Below are positions 35,571 through 47,206 of a DNA stretch of 64,000 nt, piece by piece. The position numbers and the translations under genes were made by a program. The stretch comes from Plantago ovata (Eukaryota; Streptophyta; Magnoliopsida; Lamiales; Plantaginaceae). Below the pieces are notes generated by a model. The model did no database searches and had not been told where the DNA came from. It saw only the letters and a program-made list of their open reading frames with translations. The stretch is taken from contig CM051457.1 of assembly GCA_028274465.1 (NCBI GenBank), positions 102,237,982 through 102,301,981 on the forward strand, written 5' to 3'. How positions within the stretch are numbered: the first letter of the stretch is position 1; every line of letters begins with the position of its first letter.

Positions 35571-36061
35571 GTCAGTTGTTTTGCAATCAGTTGTTCGTTT
35601 TGATGTGTGTAATAATTGAGTTTTTGGAGCTTTGCGTATATTTTTGAGTCCAAAACACCAACACAAGAATAACTGAATTTAGTGATGCAATTAGCCACTC
35701 ATAACCATGACTGCAGGCAAAATAATCAGGGCAAAATCTAAAAGCAGGAACAAGAAGAAGACAGAACTTGTTTTTCCATAATCGTCCAATTTCTGTTACT
35801 ACCTCTACTTTACATGATACTCATAACCATTAACGAATAACGAGCAACTGAAATTCTGGTAAAAAACTAAATCATACAGTTTGCTGCCATGATATAACTG
35901 AACTAGTATATGATAAGAGTCAGGTGTGGATCAACATTTCAATGTAATACAAAGTCCATAAGCCAAAAGATATGAAGAACATTCTTTGATAATTCTTCCA
36001 ATTTGTAATCTCATCTCAAGTCCCTTGAAAATTCTTCATGAACTTGTGAAGCTGCAGAACT
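35571..36061. other. Intergenic, no recognised feature
   Basis: Sequence between the DUF2921 gene and the RER1 stop. The right part should include the RER1 3' UTR on the minus strand. Nothing further was recognised. Confidence 0.4.
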
Positions 36062-38344
36062 TCAATCCGCTCGTGGGCTGCTTGCACTTGAAGCAGGTTT
36101 CTTGCCTTTGTATGTCTGTTAAGTAAATTATAATCAAGAACCATCAGTGTATCAGTGCAATATACTATAGTAGAAAACTAGAGCAGACCAAAAGGGGCTC
36201 TATGCAAATTATAATCAAATACCTTTTCATCACAACTATGCATGCAGGGAAAGAAATGCAATTGCTGTTATATGGAAAAGATCTCAGTATTTCAATGAAC
36301 CTCACGAAACCAAATCAAGCTTGGGCAATTTGGACTCAGTTTTAAGGTCTTGGGAATGGAAAGTTTACATGAAATTTTGAGATATGAATAAGATTGGTTT
36401 TAGTTTACAGTTTTAATTACTATGAATGTAATAATAACCATTTACATGAGGAAACGTACAGCACGAGTATGTCTAATGTTGCTGGGTCATTTACATCACA
36501 GGAATTAGAACGAAAATTAAATGAAACATGCCTAATCATGAATTACACTCCCTCCTATTCAAACTAAATTGAATTCTAGAGCAATTGGTCGCCTGTAAGA
36601 CAAATAAAATCCTTCATAGGTTGGAATATGCTACTATTGTTTTATCCAACGGTTTACCATCGCCTGCTACTGAATAGTGATTATTAACTTGCTTAAATAA
36701 AACACTTTTTCTTCATTGAATCCCATCTATTAATGTCTATATTAATGAGGGGTAATTTGGGGAAACAAATTAGCACCTTAATTTTAGAAAGAAACAAATT
36801 TTAGCACCTTAATTTTAGATTTTAGAAAGAAACAAAGTTGTAGGATTTCATTTGTTCTGATTAGGAGGCGGCAGTATGAGACAAACTGGATTTGATCAGA
36901 TTTTTCAGTGAAATACAATATTCTAAGCTAATTCCAAGGAGCATTTAATTTCAACTACATGAACACAGTCTAATTTCAACTACAATCATGGGAATATACA
37001 GAAAGCTAAAGGTCAATGACTCACCTGTTTTCCAATGTTGAAAGGAATATACTTGTACTTAATCATGTGCATAATTTGCCGCTTCATCGTAAGTACAAAG
37101 AGAACAAACCAGTAACATAACAATATAGGCCAAAACACTGGGACATCGAACATGGAAAAGAAGGTCATTCCAAAGCTATACAGAAAGCTTTTGTGATGGC
37201 ATACCTAAAAGCAAAAAAATAAGATATCATAAGTTTCTTAGTACCTATAAGGCCACTGTTGCATAGTGATTAAATTAACAAGCATAGCCACCAAGAAGCT
37301 ACATATATCAGGATATAAAACTTGTCTTTCTATCAAGCTACATATAGATGGCAACCTCTCAAACCATTCTATCAAGCTACATATAGATGGCAACCTCTAT
37401 CAGAAGGAAAGAGTTGCATCGGCAATGGAAACTGTTTGGGAAAAGGTCGAAAAAATCTCCACATTGGTGTTCATACTAGCACCTTTGAAAAATATCATTA
37501 GTACTCCAAATTTTCAGATCTTAAGTCATTTGAGCAACAATGTATAAATTATTAGCTGAAATATTTCAGCAACACGAGTAACGCAATGTTAACGAGGATG
37601 ACAATGACATGCTCTATAAATGGCTACATAAAAGCTCCAAGATACAATAAATATGTAGCTCAAGCTTTTCCATTTGAAGTATCAACTTTTGGATTGGTTC
37701 ACTTTTAATCGCAACATGCAATCAGATTATCTAGGAACATTTCTTACTGGCACAGTCAAGATGCATTGGATTGGTTCACTTTAAACTCAACATGCAATTA
37801 GATTATGTAAGAACATTTCTCTACTGGCACAGTGAAGGTGCATCTACAGTCAAACAAGAGGCAAACTAGCATCATCATAAACACAAACGGATACGAACCT
37901 GATGTAATGAGGTTTGAGTATCATAATATGAAGATGATAAAACCCTAAGGCGATAAAATAAGGACAATTAAGCAAAGAATACTAAATTCACCAGAATTTG
38001 AACTCAGGAAGACGACGAATGAATGGCTTAAATTCATCAGAACCCTTTGTCGGCAGCATAGGTCCATCGCTTGGTTCCAGCTCCGGGTCAACAAGCGGTG
38101 ACAAAAACCCAATTAGCAAATTCAGAATGTAGATCCCCAAACCATAGCTAACAATGTAGAATCCTTGAAGGTAGTAAACTCGGAGAGCGTAAACAAACAC
38201 TAAAACGGCAGTTCCAATCCACCTGTAGAGAGAATGTGGAGTGGTTTTATCCAAATAGAACTGAAAGAGCATCCATAATTCATGCCTACGCTGATTTAAC
38301 GCTGCAGCTGCTGTTGAAGGAGCATCTCCTCCAACGCCTTCCAT
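36062..38344 (-). CDS. RER1: RER1 (retention in ER protein), with a one-base frameshift in exon 2
   Basis: RER1 is a four-span Golgi membrane receptor that returns escaped ER membrane proteins through COPI vesicles. Coding exons in order: 37992-38344, 37025-37204, 36062-36115. Exon 1 begins [15 protein letters not shown] and carries the first two spans and [17 protein letters not shown]. Exon 2 encodes [10 protein letters not shown], then [17 protein letters not shown] and [16 protein letters not shown]. Exon 3 ends [10 protein letters not shown]. Exon 2 is 180 nt where 181 is needed: one base is missing next to the A run 37172-37174 (plus strand), between CIA and MTFF, which opens a stop at once. 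A 5' UTR intron is inferred between about 38363 and 39233. It is otherwise well conserved, so an assembly error is likely. Confidence 0.88.
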
Positions 38345-38362
38345 GTAAAATCGGTTTCAAAC

Positions 38363-39330
38363 CTACAAGCCAAATAGCAAAACATTAACCATATGAACCA
38401 ACTAAGATCAACAAGTCAAGATGTTTCCGGCTTAGGCAGACATGAAAATTAAAACAGATCAGATGCAACGCAACTTCACATCTTATCCACTCAGTTATAC
38501 AATATCACAAGATGGCTTATCATCTTCATTACAGTAAATCCAAAACAATGAAATACACCACAAAGATGGAAAGAAAATAAACAAGCAAAACAAATAAAAA
38601 GAAGAAGACCGCACAAATGATAACCCAAACAAAACAAGGAAAACAGATAGCACGTAAAATCCACAGGAAATTGCGATAGAAATCATTGAAGACGTGCAGC
38701 GCATAAACACCGCAGAGATTAACACAAACTTCCTCCATCTAAAATGCAAAACAAACTAGGATAAAAATCAAGCACTGAAACACAACACATAATCTCCACA
38801 GAGGTTAACACAAACTTCCAGCTCAAATGCGAAACAACTTGCGCAATAAAACACACTGACCGACAAATTAAGGCGTTTCCAGCTTAGGCAGAGACACTTG
38901 ATGATTCAAATTAAGAGGAACAAAACAAACTACACATTTTATCCATTCAATCAATCAGAAAATGCTAGATTACTGTAAAAACAAACACAGCCTTAAAACA
39001 GCAACAATGCTACAACAACGCAATGAAAGGGGGAAAACACATTCAGCTCACAAAACCTGCATAAATTAACATAAACTGAAACGTATGCACCGGATCTAAG
39101 TCAACCGACAAAAAACGATGATGATGATCAGTGTATAAGAAACGAAGACGAATGCAATTGGCGTACTAATTTGATCTTCTTCACAAATTATCACGAGTAT
39201 TAAACCATGAGAGGTGAGAGATTTGGGTTTTACCTTCGTTGCAAAGACAGCAGGTTGATGTAGAGCGATTTTTCAGGTGGAAATAGGAACTGTTGATTTG
39301 TTCGATCAAAATTGGGGGAGATTAAAACGA
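38363..39330 (-). other. RER1 5' UTR intron and leader exon (inferred)
   Basis: On the minus strand a donor AACGAAG/GTAAAAC at 39233-39234 and an acceptor CTTGTAG/GTTTGAAAC at 38362-38363 would splice an 871-bp intron out of the 5' UTR, leaving a leader exon of about 39234-39330. AT-rich short ORFs in the intron look spurious. Confidence 0.5.
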
Positions 39331-39737
39331 CGACGAATTTGTATGTTTTGGAATATGCTTGGATTTTTTAATTTATATCCAAATTGTCATATAGTAGTAG
39401 TAGTATAAAAAAAATTATTATTATTAAAATAAAATTTTGTGTGTCAGCAAAAGACGATTACTTATTTAATTGGCCCCCATATATCCATGATCCATCCATG
39501 AGAAAATTACAAAAATAAATTGAAAACAAGGGTGACAATTGCCATGATAGTTTGGGCCTTTTTAATTTGAACATTACAGATAAGTCTAATCTATTTTTCA
39601 TAACCCAAGATTTCCGTTCATTCCCTTCCATTATTGCTTCTCTCTCTTTCGTCCAGCAGCCATGTATACTTCCTCACTCGCCTCCACTCCGATACACCAC
39701 TGGTCTCTCTTCCACCTGGCGCCTTGGACCACTGGTC

Positions 39738-40107
39738 TCGTGAAACTTACTCTTTTGGTAAAATTAATTTTTTCTGAAATTAAGTCGTGAAATAATTTTT
39801 TTTTTTTTTTTGAAATCAATTTTTTTTTGAAATTAAGTTGAGAAACTAACTTTTTTGTGAAACCAATTTTTTTCTGAAGTTAAGTCGTGAAACTAACTTT
39901 TCTTTGTGAAACCAACTTTATTCTGAAACTAAGTCGTGAAACTAACTTTTTTGTTTTTTTGTGAAACCAACATTTTCTGAAATTAAGTCGTGAAACTAAC
40001 TTTTTTTTAAACCAATTTTTTTCTGAAACTAAGTCGTAAAACTAACATTTTTTTGTGAAACCAACTTTTTTCTGAATTAAACTAAGTCGTGAAACTTACT
40101 TTTTTCG
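39738..40107. repeat. Diverged minisatellite, unit about 47 bp
   Basis: About seven imperfect units built on CTGAAATTAAGTCGTGAAAC and GTGAAACCAACTTTTTT. Units differ in T-run length and by point changes. A second short tandem array (core AGAAAAATAGAATGGACTAA) follows at about 40150-40290. Short ORFs read across it are not genes. Confidence 0.8.
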
Positions 40108-40648
40108 GAAAATAGTTTTCATCATAAATATATAATGGACTAATATGGAATAGATTGTTAGAAAAATAGAATGGACTAATATGTAATGATGTTAGAGAGA
40201 TGGATTTAGTTGATATACTATTAGAAAAATAGAATGGACTAATATGTAATAGTTGATATACTATTAGAAAAATAGAATTGACTAATATATTGTTAGAGAG
40301 TTGTACTTCGTTGTTATGTTTTTATTGTTTTTAGCGTGTAATTTTCCCTTGTTATAAGGAAGAAATAAACTAAATTAGTGGATTTTATCTTGATTCATTA
40401 TGTGTTCATGTAAGATACACAAATTAATTAGTCGGTTCAGTTTGTTTCTTAGTTCGTCCGCATCGCAATTTGCCACGTCAAAGACAATTCATTGCCATGT
40501 CAGCCGAAGGACAAAAAACGCAGAAAAATACATGATAATTCATATACGTATCCAAATTAGAGGACCGTATATGAAAATAGAGGACGGGGACAGGGGATTA
40601 AAAGCCTGCATGCTTATGCGAAGAGATGGGAATATCAATCAATCGATG

Positions 40649-40813
40649 TTATTTACAGGTACTTTTTTTTTTTTTTTTTTTTTTGAAGCGGAAAAGTGAG
40701 GATCAATGAGGGTTCCCTTACCCCCGTGGTGACTCAAACCCCCGACCTATTGGTTGGAGGTGAAGCAGCTTACCAACTGAGCTATACTTTGTTGTCTATT
40801 TATTTACAGATAC
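40649..40813 (-). mobile_element. tRNA-derived SINE with target duplication
   Basis: Body 40663-40799, flanked by TTATTTACAGGTAC (40649-40662) and TTATTTACAGATAC (40800-40813), one mismatch in 14. On the minus strand it starts with a tRNA-like head: box A TAGCTCAGTTGGTA (near 40771-40784) and box B GGGGGTTTGAGTC (near 40730-40740). It ends in a poly(A) of about 22 nt, the plus-strand T run. The short length (137 bp) and near-perfect flanks suggest a fairly recent insertion. Confidence 0.85.
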
Positions 40814-40865
40814 TAATATCGTTGGCTCTACAAAATCTCCTATGGTTCGACATCTACCCCTGTCT

Positions 40866-41872
40866 AGGCTTTTAAATGGGTTGGGTTCAACCCAAGCCAA
40901 CCCTAACCCGATTAATACCCGGTGTTTAATAATAAGTGATGGGTACGGATTGGGTTATAACCCGAACCCGTATTATACCCGTAACCATAAGACCCGAACC
41001 CAACCCAACCCGGATTAAAACCTTAACCTAACGGAACCCGTCAAACCGTTGTCATGACCCGACCCAACCGACTGGGTTAGAGACCCAACCCGACCATAAA
41101 CCCGACCCAGGAGGTTTTCTGATCCGGTACGGACATAGAAACCCATTTCCCGGGTGTTTTTGGCCCGAAAATACAATTAAGAAAGAGAAAAAATTAAGAA
41201 GACCGGAACTAATTAACAACATTGATTTCTCATTCATATATAGAAGCGTGTTACCCCTGTACAAATAATTTGTGGTATATACGGTAAGCAATTTGAAAGA
41301 AACAGAACTGCAAATGGTGATGATTGTATATTTCTTCAAGTTAGCATGTATATTTAAAAAAGAAGAGAAAAAGCTTTCGAATCATTAATGGGGGATTCTT
41401 GAAAAGGCAATGAACTTCGCACGGTAGATTGGAACATCTAGAAAACGTCATTACGAATCCAATGGCGTTGGAATCATACGATTTCATTAAGAAATGGAGC
41501 CGTAAGGAGCTTTTGAAAAGCTTCAAGTCATCAATGACGGATTGTCAAAAATGCGATGAAGCTTCGAACGGTAGGTTGGAACGTCTAGAAGACGTCGATA
41601 CGAATCCAATAGCGTTGGAATCATGCGATTTCGTTGAGAAACAAAGTCGTAATGACATTTTATAGTTTGGCAATGGGGAAGAAGAAAGGAAAAAAATTAG
41701 TGTTTGATAAATACGGGTTCTTAGGGTTGTACAAATCATAACACGTACCCGTTGATGATTAACGGGTTGGGTTTTAAATACTTTCGGGTTGGGTTCGGGT
41801 TTCAACCCGTTCCTTATATTTTCGGGTTGGGTTGGGTACGTTGAACCCAACGGCCATTCAAAAGTCCGCCTT
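40866..41872. mobile_element. TIR element (hAT-like MITE) with GGGTTGGGTT termini
   Basis: Both ends carry GGGTT-rich inverted repeats: the left TTTAAATGGGTTGGGTTCAA faces a right end whose reverse complement is TTGAATGGCCGTTGGGTTCA. About 1.0 kb; the exact ends and target duplication were not resolved. Inside is a tandem duplication of about 142 bp (about 41372-41513 and 41514-41655) whose reading gives NPMALESYDFIKKWSR and NPIALESCDFVEKQSR. Confidence 0.55.
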
Positions 41873-43079
41873 TTAATACTGCATCCTTAATTAGGCGATC
41901 CACATTTTTTCTGCAAATGCAAAAACCTCTCAATATCAAAACCGCGGCTCTTGATGAGTTTATTTCCTCGCCCTGGACAAGTACTGCTGAGACAAATGTT
42001 ATGTCTCACTGATAAACTATCTTACCCAGACTAAATGAAGTATCTTGATTCTTGCTGCCATACTCCCTCTTAAGCTCTAAATGTCCGATACAAATACGCA
42101 TGGGAATTAAATATTACGGGTAACATATATAGGTATGTTATAAGAGTAGGTAAAGAAACCATTATAAGCAAAATGAGTTCCTAACAGATTTCAAACTTCA
42201 CTCCATTACCTTACCTATAGTTAGCTAGTTAGCCGAGTTCAAGCCTCAATGCTCATTCAGTACTCATTAGGGACCTTAGGGCTCAAATTGCATAACAACA
42301 CTAAGCAAAGGGGTACTAACTTCTAGTAATTATTGGTGAAAAGGGAGGCCAACCTTCTTCTCTGACTCAATTCCCATTTAGCGAATTCGTTCAATTGATT
42401 GTTCGTCTGAGCATGTTGCATATACATGGTCTAACGGACCTTCATGGCTGGTATACTATTACTACGTGATATCAAATATTATCGAGAGCGTACTGTTAAA
42501 GTTAGTAGTGTGAAGTGGACCCACCACATCCCAAAAAAGAAGTTAGAGATCGAGGAAAATAGAATTAATGAAGCACAATTAATGTAGAAGGGAGGAAGCT
42601 CACTTTACCAGGTTCAAGGAAAGAGACACGCACGGTGGTCGACTATATGATGGCATAGTAGTCTAAGCCAATCACCTACTACACCACAAACGATTCGGGA
42701 ACCAATGTGATTGATTTTTTATGGAGGAGAGCTACACCAAATAAGGGAATATGTGGTTAAATCTTGATGGAGAATCGTATCCCATGAATAATAATAGCTT
42801 AATTATGTTGATTAAATCAATTTATTGTTTGGTTTACCTGTTGGTCACGGGTCTTAATTAAAGCTCCGTGCAGCTATAACTAACATAATTTTCTCAGTTA
42901 AATACTTAAATGTACAATGAGTGAGAGAAGGTAGTTGGTTATTGAAATCGTATATGTTTGATATTTCTAGACACATTTAACTAACAAAAGGTTGTTGGCT
43001 AAAGATGTTGTATAATAATTATGACGAACATGCAGTTGCATCATTTAATTTTGAACACATAAAAATAAGGACAATAGTT
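41873..43079. other. Intergenic, no recognised feature
   Basis: No ORF, RNA gene or repeat could be supported in this 1.2-kb stretch. Confidence 0.4.
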
Positions 43080-43274
43080 AAATATTAAGTTATGTCAGGA
43101 GTGATAAGGTGGTCTGGTGGGTCTGGAGTAATATATAAGGAGGGGTTAGGGGTGCGAACCCTGACGGAGGTATAAGGTTGATATAGGTGTATTTGAAGTT
43201 ATAAGTTGGTTAAGGAGTAGTGTAAGAGTAGGATGGTTAGATTTGCCGTTTTCAAAAAATAAAATATTGAGTTA
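43080..43274 (+). mobile_element. tRNA-derived SINE (family shared with 47025-47190)
   Basis: Body 43093-43261, between AAATATTAAGTTA (43080-43092) and AAATATTGAGTTA (43262-43274), one mismatch in 13. Internal pol III motifs are an A-box-like TAAGGTGGTCTGGTGGG and a B-box-like GGTGCGAACCC (43151-43161). The 3' end is A-rich. Confidence 0.75.
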
Positions 43275-45996
43275 GGTTGATAGTGATGGTTGACTTGAGA
43301 CCTCTCAGTATTATAAGACTTTTGAGCAAGGATTTCACAAGTTTGGAGAATGAGATTGATGTTGCTCGAGCTGAATTGGAAAACGCACAGCAGGCTCTTA
43401 AGTTGGATCGATTAAATCCTCAATTGATCTAGAAATGAGAAATTGCGATCTGCGCAATTACTACTCTTGCGAACTAAAGAAGAACAACTCCTACAACAAC
43501 AGTCCAAAGTTCAATGGTTCAAATTGGGAGACAGTAATAATGCCTACTTCCATGCTACGGTCCGTGAAAAACAAATGCAAGCTGGAATTCATCATCTTGA
43601 GAATGATTTGGGACATATCTTGCGTACAGATGATGCCATCGAGAATGAAATTATTCGCTTCTATACACAACTTGTAGGAACTAGCATGACTAGTCGACTC
43701 AGTGTCGACTTAGAAGCCATGCGGGGTGGTCCACAAATCACCTCTCTTCAAGGTGACGGCCTAACTGCACCCGTGATGAATGTTGAGATATGAGAAGCGT
43801 TGCAAAGTATTGATGACTCCAAAGCCCCTGGAATTGATGGATATAGTGCGAAATTCTTTAAAGCAAGCTGGAATATTATCAAGCCTGATATAATTGCTGC
43901 GGTGCAAGACTTCTTCGTCAATGAAAGAATATTTAGTGCTGTCAACTGCACTTTGGTAACATTGATACCTAAAACCAAAGACACAAGAACAATGAATTGA
44001 AGGCTATGAGACCCATCTCTTGCTGCACTACGGTCTAAAAAATCATCTCAAAGATCCTTACCAAGCGACTGAGCGTGGTAATAAATATTGTAGTTGATGA
44101 CAGCCAATCGACTTTCTTACTTGGCAAGGTTATACAGGACAACATTCTTATTGCGCATGAACTGGTAAAAGGTTATTCGAGGAAGGGGGGTGTCTCCTCG
44201 ATGTATGATTCAAATGGACCTACAAAAGGCCTATGACACGGTTGATTGGGATGCACTGGAAGAGATTCTCAATGAGATGAATTTTCCACCAAAATTTATT
44301 TGGTGGATAATGATATGTGTGAGAACAGTGTCTTACCGGTACTTTGTGAATGGGAGCCCAAGTCGATTACTCAAGGCACAACGTGGAATCCAGCAAGGGG
44401 ACCCTATCTCCCCCTTATTGTTTGTTCTGATAATGAAGTATCTACATCGGAAACTCCAAAAATTGCGAAGGAATCCGGATTTTAATTTTCACCCCAAGTG
44501 TGAGAAAGAAAATTTAATAAATCTTTGTTTTGCGGATGATTTATTACTTTTCTGTAGGGGCGATGAAGTATCTGTGCATCTACTCATCAAGGAATTCCAA
44601 CAATTCTCTGAGGCGACGGGGTTGAAAGCGAATATGGCAAAATGTCATGTCTACTTTGGGGGGGGGGGGTGGATCGCACCACCCAGGAGGGTATTGTTGA
44701 TAGCACCAGTTTTGAGGTTGGTAAATTGCCTTTTAAATACTTTGGGGCACCACTGGCAACCCGTAAGCTGTCTGTGCACATGTGTGAACCTTTGGTGGAT
44801 AAGATAACTGCCCATATCAAACATTGGACATCGAAATTGCTGAGCTATGCCTCAAGACTTCAACTTATTAAGAGTGTATTGTTTTCAATCACAAACTATT
44901 GGTTACAAGTGTTGCCCTTACCGAAGAAAGTCCTAAGACATATTGAAGGATTATGCCATAGTTATCTGTGGAGTGGGAAGGAGGAAATAATAAGAAAAGC
45001 TCCCGTTGCGTGGGACAGAGTTTGCAACACAAAAAACGGTGGGGGGCTTAACATAGTCGACCTCACTTGCTGTAGTAAAGCAACCATGATGAAACTTCTC
45101 TGGAACCTCAATGAAAAAGCTGATAAATTATGGGTACGTTGGGTTCATGCATATTACATAAAGCATACACAGGTAATGGAGTTTGACTCCATTAAAAATT
45201 GCTCGTGGGTCCTGAAAACCATTCTGAAGATGAGGACATACGTTGCTAGTAGCCAAACATGGGATGGATTGGCGGATATGACTAAGTTTCCCACACAGGC
45301 TATGTATCATGAGTTCTGAGGGGAGAGGCCGAAGGTTGAGTGGTATAAATTCTTTTTCTCAAATGGAGCCAGACCTAGAGCCCTCTTTATTATGTGGTTA
45401 TGTGTACAAGAAAGACTTTATACTAAAGATCGACTGACGAGGTTTAGCATGCCTAATGATGGATTATGTGTGTTTTGTCAACAAGTAGAGTCTGTTGGCC
45501 ACTTGTTCTTTGAATGCTTCTATACGCATACCATTTGGAAGGGGATACTGAGTTGGATAGGGGTGCAACACCAGCCGATGGAATGGAGAAACGAATTGCA
45601 GTGGCTACTTCGACAGACCAAGGGTAAGGGGAAGACGACAGTGCTACTTAAAATAGTTGTTGCCGAAACCATTGATGCGGTTTGGACACAACAAAATCGA
45701 GTGATTTTTTCTCAAGCTGATGATGATGTCCGACTGTGTGAGAATGTTAAAGGGATAGTTAAAACAAGGTGCATGGGATACCGAAGCTGACGGAAACAGG
45801 GATGCGGCTCTGCTAAAAATGGCACGCTGCTTTGCTTTTTCTTGTTACTCTATTATCTTGCTGTAAGCTTTCCTTGTGTCATTATATTGTCTTGTGAGGT
45901 GATGTGAGATGTGTAGAGAGTGGTGTGGATCATTGGATCGGCATGTACTGACTATGTTTTGGATAATAGAAAATTAATCTACGTTCCAAAAAAAAA
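43275..45996 (+). mobile_element. L1-like LINE 2, 5'-truncated, multiply broken
   Basis: It starts downstream of the endonuclease, in the linker before the RT (QWFKLGDSNNAYFHATV). RT follows: DDSKAPGIDGYSAKFFK, MDLQKAYDTVDWDAL, QQGDPISPLLF and FADD at 44529-44540. A zf-RVT segment lies at about 45335-45560. The frame is broken several times, among them a stop near 43791, a degraded stretch at 43999-44190, a shift at the G run near 44658, and a TGA near 45317. No RNase H. It ends with an A-rich tail at about 45987-45996. It differs from LINE 1 in lineage and is older. Confidence 0.85.
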
Positions 45997-46043
45997 TTTA
46001 AAAATTGACTGGCTCGTTCTGGACCTAATATAAAAAATCTTCT

Positions 46044-46132
46044 TGGTCCCGGCGGGGCTCGAACCCGCGACCTTCGGCTTGCTCAAGGAAATATCATAAG
46101 ACCAACGCTCTAACCAACTGAGCTACGGGACC
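46044..46132 (-). tRNA. trnI-UAU: tRNA-Ile (UAU), intron-containing
   Basis: On the minus strand the 89-nt gene folds as a cloverleaf: acceptor GGTCCCG with CGGGACC, D arm GCTCAGTTGGTTAGAGC, anticodon stem TTGGT with GCCGA (two G:U pairs), loop CTTAT giving anticodon TAT, and T arm GCGGGTTCGAGCCCCGC. An intron of about 15-16 nt sits just 3' of the anticodon. CCA is not encoded. A LINE ends 48 bp beyond its 3' end. Confidence 0.88.
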
Positions 46133-47008
46133 ATGATGAAATTTTAAAATACAATTATGAGATTGTAAGTATATCTATAAATTTAACTTTTGTTGTTATA
46201 TAGTTAAAGATTCTATTTGAGGTAGATGATAATTTTTTTTTAACTTTGTTGCACGGTTTGCAATGCAGACAATAAAACTAGAGTGTTTAAGTACGGTGCA
46301 ACTGAGTCCATCACTATCCATAAAAATATCTCACCTTTTTCATCTATTCTATTCACTATTTAAGTACGGTACAACTGAGTCCATCACTATCCATAAGATG
46401 ACTGTATCAACCAAGTCACTAACAAACATGTCCGCTTGTAAAGTTTAAATGAAAATCGACGACTTGATCAGGTAGAACTATCCAAGGCCATCTAACGTAG
46501 AAATTCTATATCGGTAGCTGTATGGAGAAACCAAGAACATATGTTAGCACATATTATTGTCGCCGAAGAAATCATATTGAAGTCAATCATACTTTGAAAC
46601 AATATACCATTTTTTATTTCAGTGGAGCATAATATATTCATATCTCATTACTACGTACACCATTTTTTTTATTTCAGTGGAGCATAATATATTCATATCT
46701 CCTTACTACGTACATACGAATATCCCCTAACTAGCTATAATGTATAATTAGTGTAGCTATCCAAACTGTCACAGAACTAGTCGTTGTTGGGTCAATTTCA
46801 ACCCATAAATTTTTTGAATATTCTAATGAACCATAATATACTTATGATAAACTTAGCAGTGTCATTTTAGTGGATCCTAAAAAATAAACCGTTATTTACA
46901 ATTTGCGTGCATCATATACCATCCAAGTGAAACACAAGAATAAAACACGTAAGCTATCTAGTTGTTATTGGCGGCAATATCAACTCACAAATTTTATAAT
47001 AGAGCATT
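46133..47008. repeat. Intergenic with two short tandem duplications
   Basis: A 37-bp segment is repeated with a 73-bp period at 46286-46322 and 46359-46395 (one base different). A segment of about 65 bp starting with a TTTATTTCAGTGGAGC core is repeated in tandem at about 46606-46668 and 46669-46735. No gene was recognised. Confidence 0.7.
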
Positions 47009-47206
47009 AACATTTTGGAATACTAGGGAGTTATAAGGTGATGCAGTGGAAAGGAGTTTGTGTTGGTGAAGGAGAGGTGAAAAGTTCGATCCTTGGCGGA
47101 GACATAAGGTGGTTTAGGTGTGGAGATATAAGATGGTATATGATATTGTATAAAGTAGTGTATGAGTAGTTGTAATATTTGCCTTAAAAAAACATTTTGG
47201 AATACT
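47009..47206 (+). mobile_element. tRNA-derived SINE with perfect 16-bp target duplication
   Basis: Body 47025-47190 lies between perfect copies of AACATTTTGGAATACT (47009-47024 and 47191-47206). Box A-like TAAGGTGATGCAGTGG (47034-47049) and box B GTTCGATCC (47084-47092) are in place, and the end is A-rich. The perfect flanks suggest recent insertion. Related copies: 43093-43261 and probably 10140-10262. Confidence 0.88.
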
